DNA of 64,000 nt from Monomorium pharaonis (lineage: Eukaryota > Arthropoda > Insecta > Hymenoptera > Formicidae), in contig NC_050473.1 in NCBI RefSeq assembly GCF_013373865.1, positions 17,523,597-17,587,596 of the forward strand, in the 5' to 3' direction. Below the pieces are notes generated by a model. That model was not told the origin of the DNA. It saw only the letters and a list, made by a program, of their open reading frames with translations, and ran no database searches. Positions 13,544 to 26,277 of the stretch are shown here, piece by piece. The position numbers were made by a program, and so were the translations under genes. Position 1 is the first letter of the stretch. Every line of letters begins with the position of its first letter.

Positions 13544-15408
13544 ACTCGTATTCTCGTTATTATTTATCGTTTTCATCGCATGGCCCCTCGTATGGTCTCG
13601 CCCTGCGCGAATCACAGCCAAGGACGCGGACGCGATAAAACGCGAATTACACTCGTAGAAATCGCCACGGCGATTTGTTTCTATTTATCCGGCATGTTTG
13701 TAGAGTGCGAGCGCGGGCACGATGTCGAATTACAGTTGATTGCTATCACTTGTTCGCGGTCGCGGCCGCGCCAACGCGCCACGGGGATGTGTAATGAGGG
13801 TTTTATTTATTGTTACGATAATTTATTATGGAATAAATATAAGCGTACGCACATATGTACGCGATGCGGCGGCGGCGGGAGAGTAAATTCTTGCCTCACG
13901 CTCGGGAATCGATTCGCGGGAAGAGGGTGGGACGAGGTGTCTTTTTTCCTTCCCCTCGCGCGCGTTACAAGGGTGAGGGAGGGGGAGCATAATTTATCGT
14001 CGGGTGTGCGGTGTTTACCCGCTAATAAAATCGTGAAAGTTCACAGCGCAGATGAAGATAAACCGCGCGGTGCAAATGCGTGTGCGGCCTTGGCACTCGC
14101 GAGAGGATTTAACTCCACCTCGGGGTCTCGCCGGGGACGCGCCGGGGCCACGTGAAATATTTCCCCAGGTAAATCACGGTTATCGGCGGCGGGAGACTTG
14201 AGAACATTATTACGCGCCTGTAAAAAGCGTCATTACAATCGATCTTGACGGCGGCGGCGTGGAAGTCGGAAAACGGCCTGGCAGCTTTGGGCAAACGGAG
14301 ATAATGCACGCGGCTGGAAGATCGGAAAGTCCGATTGCGGGTCGTACGGATTAATCGTTCGCGGGGATAATTGTGTGCGCGCTTCGTTAGACCTAATAGG
14401 CGGAGACGCGAGGCCCTTAAGAAATTCGTCACGTTGTCACAATTGAAGAAAAGATTACAATTCCTGCGCGAAGATAGTGCAATAATATAGAAGTGTAGGA
14501 GAACACGAGGGCGAGAGAATAAAATAAATGCTCTCCATATGTTTATGCGCCGCGTGTACTCTTGAACGTATAGGAACACAAAGGGGACGTAAGAAGAAGA
14601 GAAACAACCTTTTTGCATTTCTATGCGAGCTAATATTCTTTTGTCTATTATCTCCGTCCGCGTTCTCCGCGCGCGGGAAGATAATGAGACGGTCCGGCAT
14701 ATAACGCGCGCCCGTTTCGAATCAATGGCAGCCCCCCTTTCGCGGGTATATATAAGTGACCGACATTCTCCTCTCCCGCCTCGCACGTGCCTCGGCTGGC
14801 GGAGACAATGATAATCCCGACGACAATGGCAAGACGACGCCGGGTTCGTCGCCACATGTAAATGTAACCTTTCGTAAAAGCCCGCGGAGAGGATGCCCGC
14901 CGCCGCAGCCGCGCGAGTGAAAGGTGCGACGCGCACCTTCTCGATTCCGCCGCGAGCTCCGGCGCGCGAGTGTGTTGTAGGTCTCCTCTCTTCTCCCCGC
15001 CGGAGGATTAGGAAATGTCAGCGGCTGTTTGCGAAAAGTAGCGCTGCGAGACGCCTCACGGTTTGATTCGCGCGATAACAACGCGCTGGAACGAAGAAAA
15101 ATCGTGTAGATCCTCTCGGGGTTATCGTCCACGGAGAGCGCGTATCGTTTTCCGTATCTCGCAAATAGGTCGATGAAATGTAAATTGTTGTCCGCGCGGG
15201 AACACGCACGGCTCGCGAGGATGATGCGCCATTTAATCGAGGAGGTGCTCATTTATACTTTCACTTTGGCCTTTATTCGCGGGGGATAGAGTCGGAAGAA
15301 AATCTCTCGTGTCACAAGAGATGTAGAAAGATACCCCAAAAATTTGTTTAAAATTTTGTCAAGTATAAAATATTAAATATTCAAACTTGCAAGGGAGGAC
15401 AATCGAAC

Positions 15409-15704
15409 GTTCCTCTTTGATTTTGATAAAGCGTACCTTCTGAATTAAATCAGTGAAATCAGTGAAATCAGTGAAAATGTTACACCGACAACTTATCAGT
15501 CAGTGAAATAAAACACGCTGATTTTTTTTAAATAACTGTACGCAAATTCTAAAGTGAAAATCGCACTAAAAAAAGACATTGAATACTCGCTAATTATCAC
15601 AACTGTAAGTATATCACTGCAAACAGGTGATAACACAATGATTGCAATTTAGAGAGTAGACAAAATTTTAACGTATCCAAAGTTCATTAAGGTCAAAGAG
15701 GAAC
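15409..15704. mobile_element. Candidate MITE with 12-bp perfect inverted ends
   Basis: GTTCCTCTTTGA at 15409-15420 is the exact reverse complement of TCAAAGAGGAAC at 15693-15704. The right end extended outward reads CAGTGTTCCTCTTTGA on the complement, which looks like a hAT terminus. The left end would need three changes to match. The interior is AT-rich with a short tandem AATCAGTGAA (three units near 15449-15478). No target duplication is evident and no second copy was seen in the window. Confidence 0.5.
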
Positions 15705-16527
15705 ACTGAGGCTGTGCTTCATTTTCATCGAAGCAATTTGTTACATTATAACTGCGGCATATAATAAAAGATAATACGTTACAGAGACTATACGAGTGTA
15801 CGGCCGATACGTCGAAATATGCGCGACGATAAATGCCGACTCGGCGAGTACGAAAAGAGGAAACCGTCGGTGTAATGGGATTTTATGGGGCCGGCTGTAT
15901 TACCGGGCAAGGGAAACGGTCTAAGCGCATTCGCGGCTTTTGCCGGATGTAAGGTAGTCGTATACGCCGCGCCGGAGGAGTCAAACAGAACAGGCATTAT
16001 ATTACTGTCACCATTTACCGCACTCTCGCGAACAGCCGCGCGCGAAGAGGGTAACCTTCGATCCTCCCGCATCTTTCACCGTATTCCTGGCGAGAATAAC
16101 CCCCCTTTCCCGGATCTTCGCCGCGGCTTCTCTCGCGTTATGCAACGCGATTCTATTCGAACGGCGGACCGTTAATTTAATTCGCGCTTTCCAGTTAATT
16201 AATACCAATTACGCGTACGTTGAGGAGGGGGAGGGGGTGGGGGGAGGGAGAGCGACGCTCGTGCGCGATCCAGCCATATGTACGACGAAGAACGGACCCT
16301 TTTAATCCGCATAAACACCTAAGACCCGCGCGCGAGGCGTGCATTAACGCGGCGATAAATTAACGACAGACGTGGAATCGGTTGTACGGACTGATTAATG
16401 ATTGCGGGTTAACGACTACGGTATCACGAACCGCGAAATATCGGCAGTCACGATAACGGAAGATGTGCGATTCTAACTGTCATGGCGAGATTAATCTTTA
16501 AAATCAATGCAAACATTTCATAAATTA

Positions 16528-16732
16528 CACCGAGAAAAAAGTGTTGTTAATCTAACTAAATTTTCCAACTAAATTAAATTTTGTCTATTCAAGTTATATT
16601 TATATATTTCAATTAACATAAAGACTTCAATTGAAATTTGTGCATTTAAGTTAAATGCATAAATTCTTGAACTGGCAAAATTTAAATTTAGTTGGAAAAT
16701 TTTGTCAAATCAACAATATTTCTTTCTTAGTG
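16528..16732. mobile_element. Foldback MITE-A, copy 1
   Basis: The 205-bp palindromic element is flanked by TA on both sides, with ends CACCGAGAAAAAAG and CTTTCTTAGTG. TCTAACTAAATTTTCCAACT near the left is mirrored by AGTTGGAAAATTTTGTCAAA near the right, so most of it can fold into a hairpin. TA target duplication and length fit a Tc1/mariner-type MITE. Confidence 0.85.
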
Positions 16733-19700
16733 TATTAGTACAAAATGTGAGCACTTTTTTAAATTTATGAAGTTCTCTATTACTTAAAGTATATTGACAA
16801 TTTTCTAATTTGTAGGGAAGAATGAAGACTCCATTTGTAGAAATTATAGAATTATGGAATAATTATAAAACTTTTTAAAGAAATCAAATTCCACGGCGTA
16901 TCGTGAATAATTTATTTATATATATAATTGAGAAGATTATGATACTTAAATCGAAAAACTTGTGATGGGAAATTGTCGAGAATTGAATTGAAATGATGAT
17001 CTTTTTTTACAATTTTTAAACATTAATCTAAATCTGAACCACGAGACATGCTATAATGGCGAATCGATCGCTCTTATAATTTTCTCATAATTTCTGCTCA
17101 GCTTTCAAAACTTAATTTGATTTATGGGGCAAGTTCGGTGAACGCGTTCATCATGTCCCGGTTACAACTGATATGTGTTACTTATGTCGCGCGCTCATGC
17201 TCTTCTCGCGAGTTCTTTCTCGAGTTGATTTATCTCATCCGTAATTTATATCTCACGGCACGTGATGTGCGGTGAATCGAAAGATCCTCTCGGGACTAAA
17301 GGCATGATATTTTTTAACTCTTATCGAACTCTCTCTTCTCCTCTCGCCCGTGTCATTTCATTCGTGCACAGCACATATCCCCCTGCTCGCTGCATAAGAA
17401 AAGATGCAAGTAAAATTTGCATCGCGCCGGAAATTATTACACACTAATTAAAATTGCACACGCCGCGCGCCTAATGATACTCCACGCGCGGGGAAGCAAT
17501 AAACTTGAGAGAACGGAGGGGCCGTGGCGTGCAGAATTATTCGCGTGACGTCGCGCCGGAGTCGTGTCAGATTTTACGCGGACCTGGGATAATTTGTTTA
17601 AAAGTCGTCCGTCTGGTTTCCGCCTCGGCAAGTGTAACGCAATCGTAATTCCCACCTATAACATCGTGGCCGCTGGATTTGCATGCGAGCGGACCGGGGC
17701 CCGGGGTCTCTGACGAGTCCCTCTCCCCCTCCCTCGCCCCGGGTCCCCCGGACAATTAATCGGACCGCCGTGAGTTTAAAGGACTGTTATTTTGCGGCAT
17801 GTAACCGCATTTAAATGAGGTTATGTGTCAGCCTGGCCGCTGAGATCCCTCCCTTCTTGCACCGCGATAAGAACCCTCCCTTTTTGCCTCTCTCCTCTTT
17901 CCTCCGCTTCTTTTCTTTTCGAAGCGCGGCCGATACGTCCCTTTTTTTCTCGCTCCTTTTTTATCTTCGGTATATCTTGTCAGACGAAATTGCTCTTTCT
18001 GCCTTTACGCATTCTCCTTTCGGCGTTTATTTTATCGCAATTACTTCCATCACATGGTGTAGAGAACATATCACTCTCTTGTCATCTTAACGTAAAATAA
18101 TTTACACCCCTTTTAGCGTTGGCTAATTAATTTTTGTCTGCTGCAGAAAGACGGACGTGAAAACTTACAAGATCTATTTTCTGTCTTCGATATATTGCAA
18201 TCATATAATTGTATTATTTATATAATAATGATTTAACAGTAATGAGATTTCTCAGTAACTTTTATGTTGATTACAGTCACTTCATTTCACTCTAATTTGC
18301 TCTTCTATGTCCTCCTTTTTTTTTTAGCGGGCACACTTTCTTGCTTTTTCTCTTCTCACCTTCGCATGTCGTGAATGTGTTCCAACCGCAGTTCTAACTC
18401 GTGCAGTCCATAATTTGTCTTTCACTAACAGAAAGACGAGAAAGCTCGTGATACGTTTCCCGTTTCTTTTTCTCGCTTCTTCTACCTCTGTCGCATTTGT
18501 TATGTTCTCCTTTAGCTCTTGCGGACCGTCGTGACGTCGAATTTTATCGCACGGCCTTAATTACGGATTTCTGTGTCACGCAGTCGAGCGCGACACTTTT
18601 CGTGTACGCTTTTCATTACACGTCGTTAAGAAACGAGGTAAAAGCAGCGGTTCTTCCTCCGATTTGTGGTTACTTTCTGATATTTTATGAAACTGTTGCA
18701 AGGTAAAACGTAGGCGGCGTCAAGCGTTATTTTTCATCCGATGGTGCGTTTCAAATTTGCAAAACTCCAATCGTTAGGAATACTCGAAGATCGAATATAA
18801 GTACAGTTGTATTAGTTTTCCTTTCGTTCAATAAAAAGAAAAAATTGAATTCAATTGAATTCAAGATTATCAAACGCGTACAAGCTGATTCTTTCCATCG
18901 CCGTTGGAAAATTGCGGCCCGATTAATTTTTTGCCGGGAATTCCGCGATGATTTTCAGTTCGCGCGATCGTCTTCCTGGCGTGTTCTGTTCGGCGTGTTC
19001 CGCGAGAGGTGCCTTCGATCGCGTAGCCGCGAACCTTATTTAGCGCGTCGGAAGGATTCCAGGCGTCCCTTTTCCCTTCGCCGGTGCAGCCGTCGCGAGC
19101 CATACCGAGGAATTCGCGTGCGAATTTCACGGGGATACGTCGTCGTGGGAGGAGGACGCGAGAGCTGCGCGACGGTCAGAAGATATGGGATGTTCTCGCG
19201 CGAATATTAACTTTAACCCTTCATAAACCAGAATAGCTTCCGAGTAGCACATACCGCGCCGTCCGTCCGTCCGTATGTCTCGCGCGAAATGTGATGTATG
19301 CCCGTGTTTAACCTTTAACTGCTCGCTCGGAAGCTGACAGACTCCGCATTTGTCCGACGTATACGCGTGCTATTACTTCCTTTTGTAGTTTTGATTTATT
19401 AAGAATTGCCTCGACGACTACGTGATTATACGCGAGATTAAGACGTAAGCCGCGAGATGTGGAGTCTAGATACTTTTTTTTTTTTACGAATGCCACGTGG
19501 ATTTCTTTTTTGCGGCGGGAGAAAAGAGAGAAGTGCCCGCGCGCGTTGCAAATTTGCTGATAACTCGACTCCGATTACGCGCGTACGATGTTTCATTTAC
19601 ATCTCAATTTTAACCGTTGCGTAAGATACTTTATTAATACCGGTTTTCTAGTACGAAGAATTGGGCGATAGTCGGAGTTAACGAAACCTGAGCAGCGACA

Positions 19701-21381
19701 ATAAAAACCTCTCGTAAAGGTCGGGCCTCGTTGCCGCGGAGTAAAGTAGATCCCGGCGCGAAATTGTTACTCCGCTCCGAAGTGCTGAGTTTCTTTTCAT
19801 AAAAAAGCCGCGCACGTAAAGAAATAAATACCGCGTACCGTTTTGCGGGGCACAGCGAGGATACGTAGCGACAAAGGTAATAAAGCTGGTTACGTGTATA
19901 TTTTTGCGCGGGATATATTACAACCAGAATCGGAGGGGAAAAAATTTATTCTCCGTTTAAACGAGCACTTTGCCAGCCTCGTTGCGCTTAGCACGAGGCA
20001 AGAGGAGAGAGATATTAATTTATTTACTTAATGAAAGTGTATGGCGTATCCCGTTATGACATGAATACGGCGCGAATGTTTCGCAGGCATTAGCGTACAT
20101 GCTGCTCGTTACCAAATAGCCGCGCTGAGAAGATACAAATTATCTCGGTGTATACTATTTACGCATGAATTTCGAAGCTCAAACAAAACGTTAAAGTGTC
20201 AATTTTTAAGTCCCTCGTTATGTCCACTTTCGCGACGCAAACCACCGGTCTTTCTTTATCTCACTTAACGGAGTATGTCCCGATATAAATAAGAATTCGA
20301 TTATTATTCCAAAATAACGTATGACCTTTGGCCTCGTGTTAGAAATCGTGGAATATTAAATCAAGAGTAATTATCGATCGCGCTTCGTGTAGCCTCCGTA
20401 TCTCGCGTAACGTGCAAACACGTCGAGCGAAGTTGGTGGCTCGAATTTTCGCGGCGAAAGGTCATCTTGTTAGAGAACTCGTATCACGAATCATGCAGTA
20501 ATTTATTACGTAACCGCGGCTCCTCGTCGCCGTCTTCGCCGTGGTATTCTCACATCCGGGATCTCCGAGAGCGTTCTTTAGCACGCGCGGGCATGTTACG
20601 AGATTTGACGTAACGATCGAATCTTTCCTTCGTCCCTCCGCCGCGCCGCCGCGCCGGTTCGAGTGGTGGTAAATCAGCTGAGGGGGCAGATTAAATTTGT
20701 AAGCCGTACGAAATTGGATATCCGTGTATCATTTTCTTGATAAAAGAGCGCGTGATAGATGCGTATTCTTGTACGAACGAATATTTGTTGACGTATTATT
20801 AGTGGAATATCGTATTACTTAAAAAGTCGATGGAACAATTTAAGGTATGTAAACTTTTAATTATAATTTTTTTTTTAATTTTCAAATAGAAATATTAATA
20901 TTAACAGTACACGCGAAGAAAACATTTTAAGGACATCTTTTGTCAGTCTACATCTAATTTTAATCAGTGCATACTGGTGTCTCGGACGTTATTATAAAAA
21001 AAAAATTAATTAGAGAAACGATTTCACACACATGATTCGTCCCGATATTTTCGTGATGGCTTTTCTCTTCTCGTTACGTGCGCGAACGGTATCTTTTTTT
21101 GTTTTGATTTCATCAACGATTTTGCGGAAGACTTTCCTTTCAGATAATCGGCCTATCGACCTACCGTTGTCGACGATACGTACGTCGTAGGTACGATAGT
21201 TCAACACGGTTTACATTCTTTGCTACTTACTCCGGTGTCGCCGTGTGCATGGAACATCCCGATAAGGATCCTTCGTCTCTTTGGCATGCACGTCGGAGAT
21301 AAGTCCACTTTTCACCGTCGTGAATTGTGGTCGCTTGTTCGGTGCTTGTTCCTAAGAACGTTGCGACTTAATGAAGCTGAT

Positions 21382-21383
<2 letters not shown>

Positions 21384-21476
<93 letters not shown>

Positions 21477-21478
21477 TT
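21384..21478 (+). repeat. Compound (CA)n(CT)n microsatellite
   Basis: About 19 CA units pass directly into about 25 CT units with one TTT interruption. Confidence 0.97.
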
Positions 21479-22453
21479 ATGTTACCTTTATTTTAACAGA
21501 GGAGAAATTTGCAACGATTTTAAATTTGAGGCGCTTATTCCTTTCTGCCAGTTTTTAATAATATATCATAACTCGTCTTCCGATATTAATTATGATTAAA
21601 TAACAAACTTATTAATTATAAATTGCTATGATTGGTGTTTAATTTTGTTTTGGATCAGGACACGCATGTCTCGTTATAATTTTAAAAACTTTTTAAGAAA
21701 TTGTATCTTGTATCTCTGACAAACATTTGCCTTTCTATAACTTTTCCGAAATCTCTTGCGTTATTTCGATTATATTCAGTTATGAGATTTTGGCTTCCTG
21801 TTCTGATATCACGGACATCACGGAGGAAAAACACTGCATCGTTCGCTTGGCATCGATTTTTCGTGTAAAGTATCACTCGTAAAGAGACGTAGTAGGCGAG
21901 TGATATCTCGCTACAAGCTCGTTACAACGACCAGTAATCATCGAGTCGTACAAGCATCGTCGTCGATCTGCGCGGAACGGTACACTTGACCGCTATCCGG
22001 GCTTTCTTTCTCTTTCCATTGCAAACGCACCGGATAACAGCATCGGGACTCGCGGCCGCAGATTGGCTGGCGGGATAAAGCCGGGAGACCGATGAAAAAA
22101 AAAAGAAAAAGGAGAAAGAATAACCAGCAAGGATAAGTGACGCGAATCCTCGGCACGTTCCTCCTCGCGGTATTTTTAATTGCGCCGATGATTTCCTTCG
22201 CATAATAATTTATCGACGAAGATGAATACGTCGATCGCGGGGCGTAATATCGCGAGCATGATGACGAGGGTTGATTTTAGATACAGGTCATGATAAATTT
22301 CTCTCTTCATTATCGAAACTCAATCGACTCTTACGAGAGTCATAAGAGAGAAATCTCAGGGGGTTTTGTTTTTCAAAATTCCCATGAAATCTTGTGCTAC
22401 TTGCAGTTCTTAATTTTTTATCGCGAAATTATTCGTTTTCAAGCAACGTTATC

Positions 22454-22479
22454 CGAAGTCACTTCGCTAAGTGACTTCG
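22454..22479 (+). repeat. Perfect 11-bp inverted repeat with 4-nt loop
   Basis: CGAAGTCACTT and AAGTGACTTCG are separated by CGCT. The stem does not extend further, so it is too short for a microRNA precursor. Confidence 0.85.
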
Positions 22480-24348
22480 TTTGATGCGTAATATATGGTA
22501 ATCGCAAACGGTGACGTTTTATTAAGGCTCTAACCCGTTCGGGTTGGCCTTACGGAACGTGTCTTACGACTGGTACGCGACATTACGGTTTTACGGTTCA
22601 TCCGAAACGCGGTTGACCGTCGCGACAGAGCCAATCGCGGCGGACTATGCAATCTGCATAAACGGTTTTAGCGGCGGCCCCCTCTTTCCGACATCAGGAA
22701 GCCGAGAGAATTTTATTCAATTAACGGTACCCTCACATCTCCCGTCGCTGAAAACTCTTCAACACGCCTCCACTTGGCGCTCTTGTACGCTATGGCGTGC
22801 GCAACTCGATTTTCTCACACCATCAGGCCAGGAGGTGCCAAGAGAAAGAAAGAGAGATAGAGAGAGATTTCTTTCCTTCGAAAGATAAAAAAGCGTTGGC
22901 AACGAGTGAGTCGGGGCGCGTGAAGCGAGGTGCCCGTAAATCCAAAGATATTAATCTAATTACGATAACCCCGAGACGATCACCGTACTTATTTCCAACG
23001 GCACGATAAATCCGAGATTTCCTTACCACTCCCAGACATCTGTATTAATTGCCGTGAGTGTCTCGCGGATATGTATACCGCGCGCATACATAAAATACCG
23101 GGGCGCGTGAAAATTAAATCGTCATCACGTCAGCGATATATTATTTCGATTTCTAATTCGTGTCTAGCGGAGATCTACGAGAATCGTTACGTTTTGCGTG
23201 CGAAATAATATTTAGGAACAGTTATATATTTGGTATCACGTGGTATTCTTAGGAATTCTTAGGAACAGAAATTTTATTGCATCGAATGTCATTGATAAGA
23301 GAAAATGCTAATAGCTTTTGTCTTTTTATATTTAAAAAAAAAAAAAACAGAAGAAACAGAAACATTATTAGACAATGAGAAGTTGGAGAATGGATTTAAT
23401 ACACGTGAAAACTAAAAAAAAAGAAATATTTCTAAACAACATTAAGATTCTTTAAATATGTATATAACAGTTCGGAAGCTTAAGTTTTGCTATTACCTAT
23501 TTCTTCATCAGTTTCAGTGACTGCTTTTCTTTTTATCGAGATACTTTTATTTTAACGCCATAACAGTCTACAATTTTTTTAAAAATAATTACTATACAAA
23601 TTTTTCGATTGACATTTGTCTTTGAACTTGATCTGTATTCGGAAGATTGTGTCACCAATGTACAGTTAAATTTCGAAATAATATTGAAGTATATGCAATG
23701 CTTCCGAAAGGAATATACGGATACAGAATATTCGCTCTTTTTCCGTTACAAGTCTAATTGGTATTGCATCGTAGATAATCGTAATGGCCTCTCGCAGTCC
23801 CTCTCGCCCATGGCCGCGATTTGCAGGAAGCGGCCCGATCGCGGGGTATAGATGCAAGTTGCGCAAGTCAGCACCAGGAAGCTGTCGACGCTAGTCAGGG
23901 CCGTGATAGAGGCGGGGATAAATGTGTCTGTGCATGTACGCGGCCCTCGTTTTCCTTCGTGTGCTTTGGCCTTGTCACTAGTCGCCGGCCAGCTGGATTC
24001 CTCTCTGCATCCTGCCTCTTCTCCCGCCGCCGCCGTCTCTTCGTCACCTTTCCACTTGCAGCGAGAATGGCGAGGGAAAGAGGAAGGAAGAGAGTGAAAG
24101 ACAGCGTAAGAAAACGATATTCTAAGAAAGGGAAGGAAGGTGGGAAGTTGAAGCCTGTACTCTGGGTTCTATTAAAGCGCAGCCACATAGATTGTAGCAT
24201 TATAAGGTTGACCATGCGTGACGAATAAAATTTCCGCTGGGTCACTAGTCGTAAGATTTGGATCAAATCCGATTCGATTCGAAGATACTTATAACTATTC
24301 GAATTATTGACAAATCTGACGTCAGGCACAGCTTGAAGGGATAAGCTC

Positions 24349-24371
24349 CTCTCTCTCTCTCTCTCTCTCTT
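24349..24371 (+). repeat. (CT)n microsatellite
   Basis: Eleven CT units, 220 bp upstream of a second CT tract. Confidence 0.93.
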
Positions 24372-24588
24372 CGTAATATCGTTATATTTTGCACTGTTTC
24401 CTTTTCCTGTTTATGCCGCAATGCACTTTGTATAAATACGTTTCCTTAGCATTCACGTCTTTCAAACTCCGGAAAAGTTGCCGTCCGCTCCTGGGCGTCG
24501 ACGGATATCTAGATTTGCCGGCTCCGCCTGGGATTGCAGCGGTCTCGATGATTTGCTCGCCGACGGGGCTACTTTGGCGAGATCGGAC

Positions 24589-24591
<3 letters not shown>

Positions 24592-24635
<44 letters not shown>
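24592..24635 (+). repeat. (CT)n microsatellite
   Basis: About 21 CT units on the + strand. Confidence 0.97.
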
Positions 24636-24638
<3 letters not shown>

Positions 24639-25987
24639 TCGTCGAGATTAGCATTGCCGCTTAGACTTTTTTAGCTTGGGAAAATACGGCCGCGTGATAA
24701 ATAAGCGATTAAGCGATTCGCCCGTCCGCCCTGGACTCTCGGATGCTACGCCTCTCGCGTTAGTTTATTTAGATTCTACACGGTATGGATAGAGTGCGAA
24801 ACCTCGTACCGAACTAACGCCGGTCGTTCCCACGACCGCGATTATCCAACCCTTTCGCAAACAAAACTCACTCGATTTTCGTGACTCGCTCCAAAAGAAG
24901 CTGAAATTTATAATATCGAATAATCGAATGACGACGCGAACGATTAAATAACTTCAGTTTCTCTGTTGTGATCACTGGATTGTCAATGTTTGAAAAGCAT
25001 TCCGATATAACTGATCGTTTGTGTATAAGCGCATTTTATTTTACGTCAGTTTACGCTTGGGTATTTTTTTTTCAGGGGATATGAATTTATTTCGTCCTTC
25101 TCATTTTGCGACGGGGTTTGAAATGAGATTAACTTATACGAGATCGCAAATGTATTTTTTTCTCATTTTACCCATGCATCTCTCGCGCGTGCGTGCGCGA
25201 GACACATAGCATTTAACATTGTAGACCGCGTTATTTATAACGGTAGAGTGTCACGGAGTTTATGGTAGGGTGCAAATTACGACGCGGAGTCTCTTTTTTT
25301 TTCTGTTCTCCTCATTCGATCGCCTTCGTTCCGGGCTCGTAAATCTGACATATCGGGCGCAGATAAATTATGAAGTGACTGGAAGGTTAGTGCCACGTGG
25401 GTGGAAAGTCGCCTTGGCGAAATTCCGATTCGCGTTCGCGCGGAGAAAAGCGGGAGAGAGAAGGAGAGAGAAAGGGAGAAAGATAGAGAAAATAAGAAGG
25501 AACGATAAAGGTAGTACGATGAAGGATGGCTCGAAGATTTCTTTTACAGTTGAGTTATAGAAATATAGAGTACGCACTCGCTTTTCTTACGATCAAGATA
25601 TCTCGCATTTCAGGGATCTGCCCACAAATACATGCACGTTGTTGGTGTGTTTTTCGATACGCAATTTGATTCGCCTTCGAGCAATACGCCAAGCGAGATT
25701 TAATTATGGTTAAAGTTTCGTACGCTGATTATTATTACGTAAAAAAGTATTCCACGGTAGATTTATTTATCTAAATAGCAGTCTGTCATTTAAACATTAT
25801 ATTGTTGATTATGTGCGATTTAAATTATATGAGAACCTTTAATAATCGTTGAGGATTATTTGCTTAAATTATAAACTTTAATATAAATTTTTGATAAATT
25901 TTCTGAATTACGATTAATTTAATAAGTCAAAAGCAAAGGACTTGTTTTAATATTTTATTATTTTCATATAATTTTATAATTTTTATA

Positions 25988-26079
25988 TCTATATAAATAA
26001 AAATGTAAAATGTTTGTTACTTATCTAAGATCTCCGTAAGTTTTTTACCGATTGCTTTGAAATTTTGACACATTGAAAC
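25988..26079 (+). mobile_element. Helitron 5' end of the same family
   Basis: TCTATATAAATAAAAATG, preceded by A, is followed by about 75 bp that align with the start of the Helitron at 28010 (AAGATCTCCGTAAGTTTTT, TTTGAAATTTTGACACA). Similarity stops where a 10-bp minisatellite starts. No hairpin plus CTAG end is recognisable downstream within about 400 bp, so the copy is truncated or its 3' half has been replaced. Confidence 0.8.
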
Positions 26080-26277
26080 GGGGAGAGACGGGGAGAGACG
26101 GGGAGAGACGGATAGAGACCGAGAGAGACGGGGAGAGACCGGGAGAGACGGGGAGAGACCGCGAGTGACGGGGAGAGACCGGGAGAGACGGGGAGAGACC
26201 GGGAGTGATGGGGAGAGACGGGGAGAGACGGGTAGAGACCGGGAGAGACGTGGAGAGACGGGAGAGACCGGGAGAGG
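26080..26277 (+). repeat. 10-bp minisatellite inside the Helitron fragment
   Basis: About 20 copies of SGGGAGAGAC (GGGGAGAGAC or CGGGAGAGAC) run in near-perfect 10-bp register, with one single-base deletion near 26256. The G and C forms partly alternate, giving a weak 20-bp higher-order unit. The complementary strand is an uninterrupted Ser/Pro/Leu/Arg frame only because the unit lacks stops; it is not a gene. Confidence 0.95.

Larger units (their letters stand above)
10907..15408. other. Noncoding, with CpG-rich tracts at 11.5-12.3 and 13.4-15.3 kb
   Basis: This stretch holds the longest open frames of the window: 232 codons (11531-12229 minus), 225 codons (13478-14155 plus) and 275 codons (14109-14936 minus). 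All run through microsatellites or CpG-rich DNA, have no recognisable domain and overlap opposite frames, so they are not called. A good-looking acceptor, TTTTTCTTCTTTCTCAG, ends at 12781 with no matching donor nearby. Confidence 0.5.
16735..25987. other. Noncoding sequence, no gene seen
   Basis: Apart from the listed microsatellites and the 22454 hairpin, I see only unsupported frames (the longest at 23821-24228 plus and 23895-24329 minus, mutually overlapping). AT-rich pockets occur at 16740-17040, 18160-18320 and 23330-23600. Confidence 0.5.

Noticed and set aside
13478..14155. 225-codon plus-strand frame starting in a Leu-Ser repeat
   Set aside because: The start is a CT microsatellite and the remainder has no recognisable domain or splice context.
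14155..14173. TTTCCCCAG|GTAAAT as a possible plus-strand ratchet site
   Set aside because: The donor half is GTAAAT rather than GTAAGT and the pyrimidine tract is short.
14109..14936. 275-codon minus-strand open frame, the longest in the window
   Set aside because: It lies in CpG-rich DNA where stops are scarce, is Arg/Ser-rich, overlaps other frames and shows no domain, signal or conserved motif.
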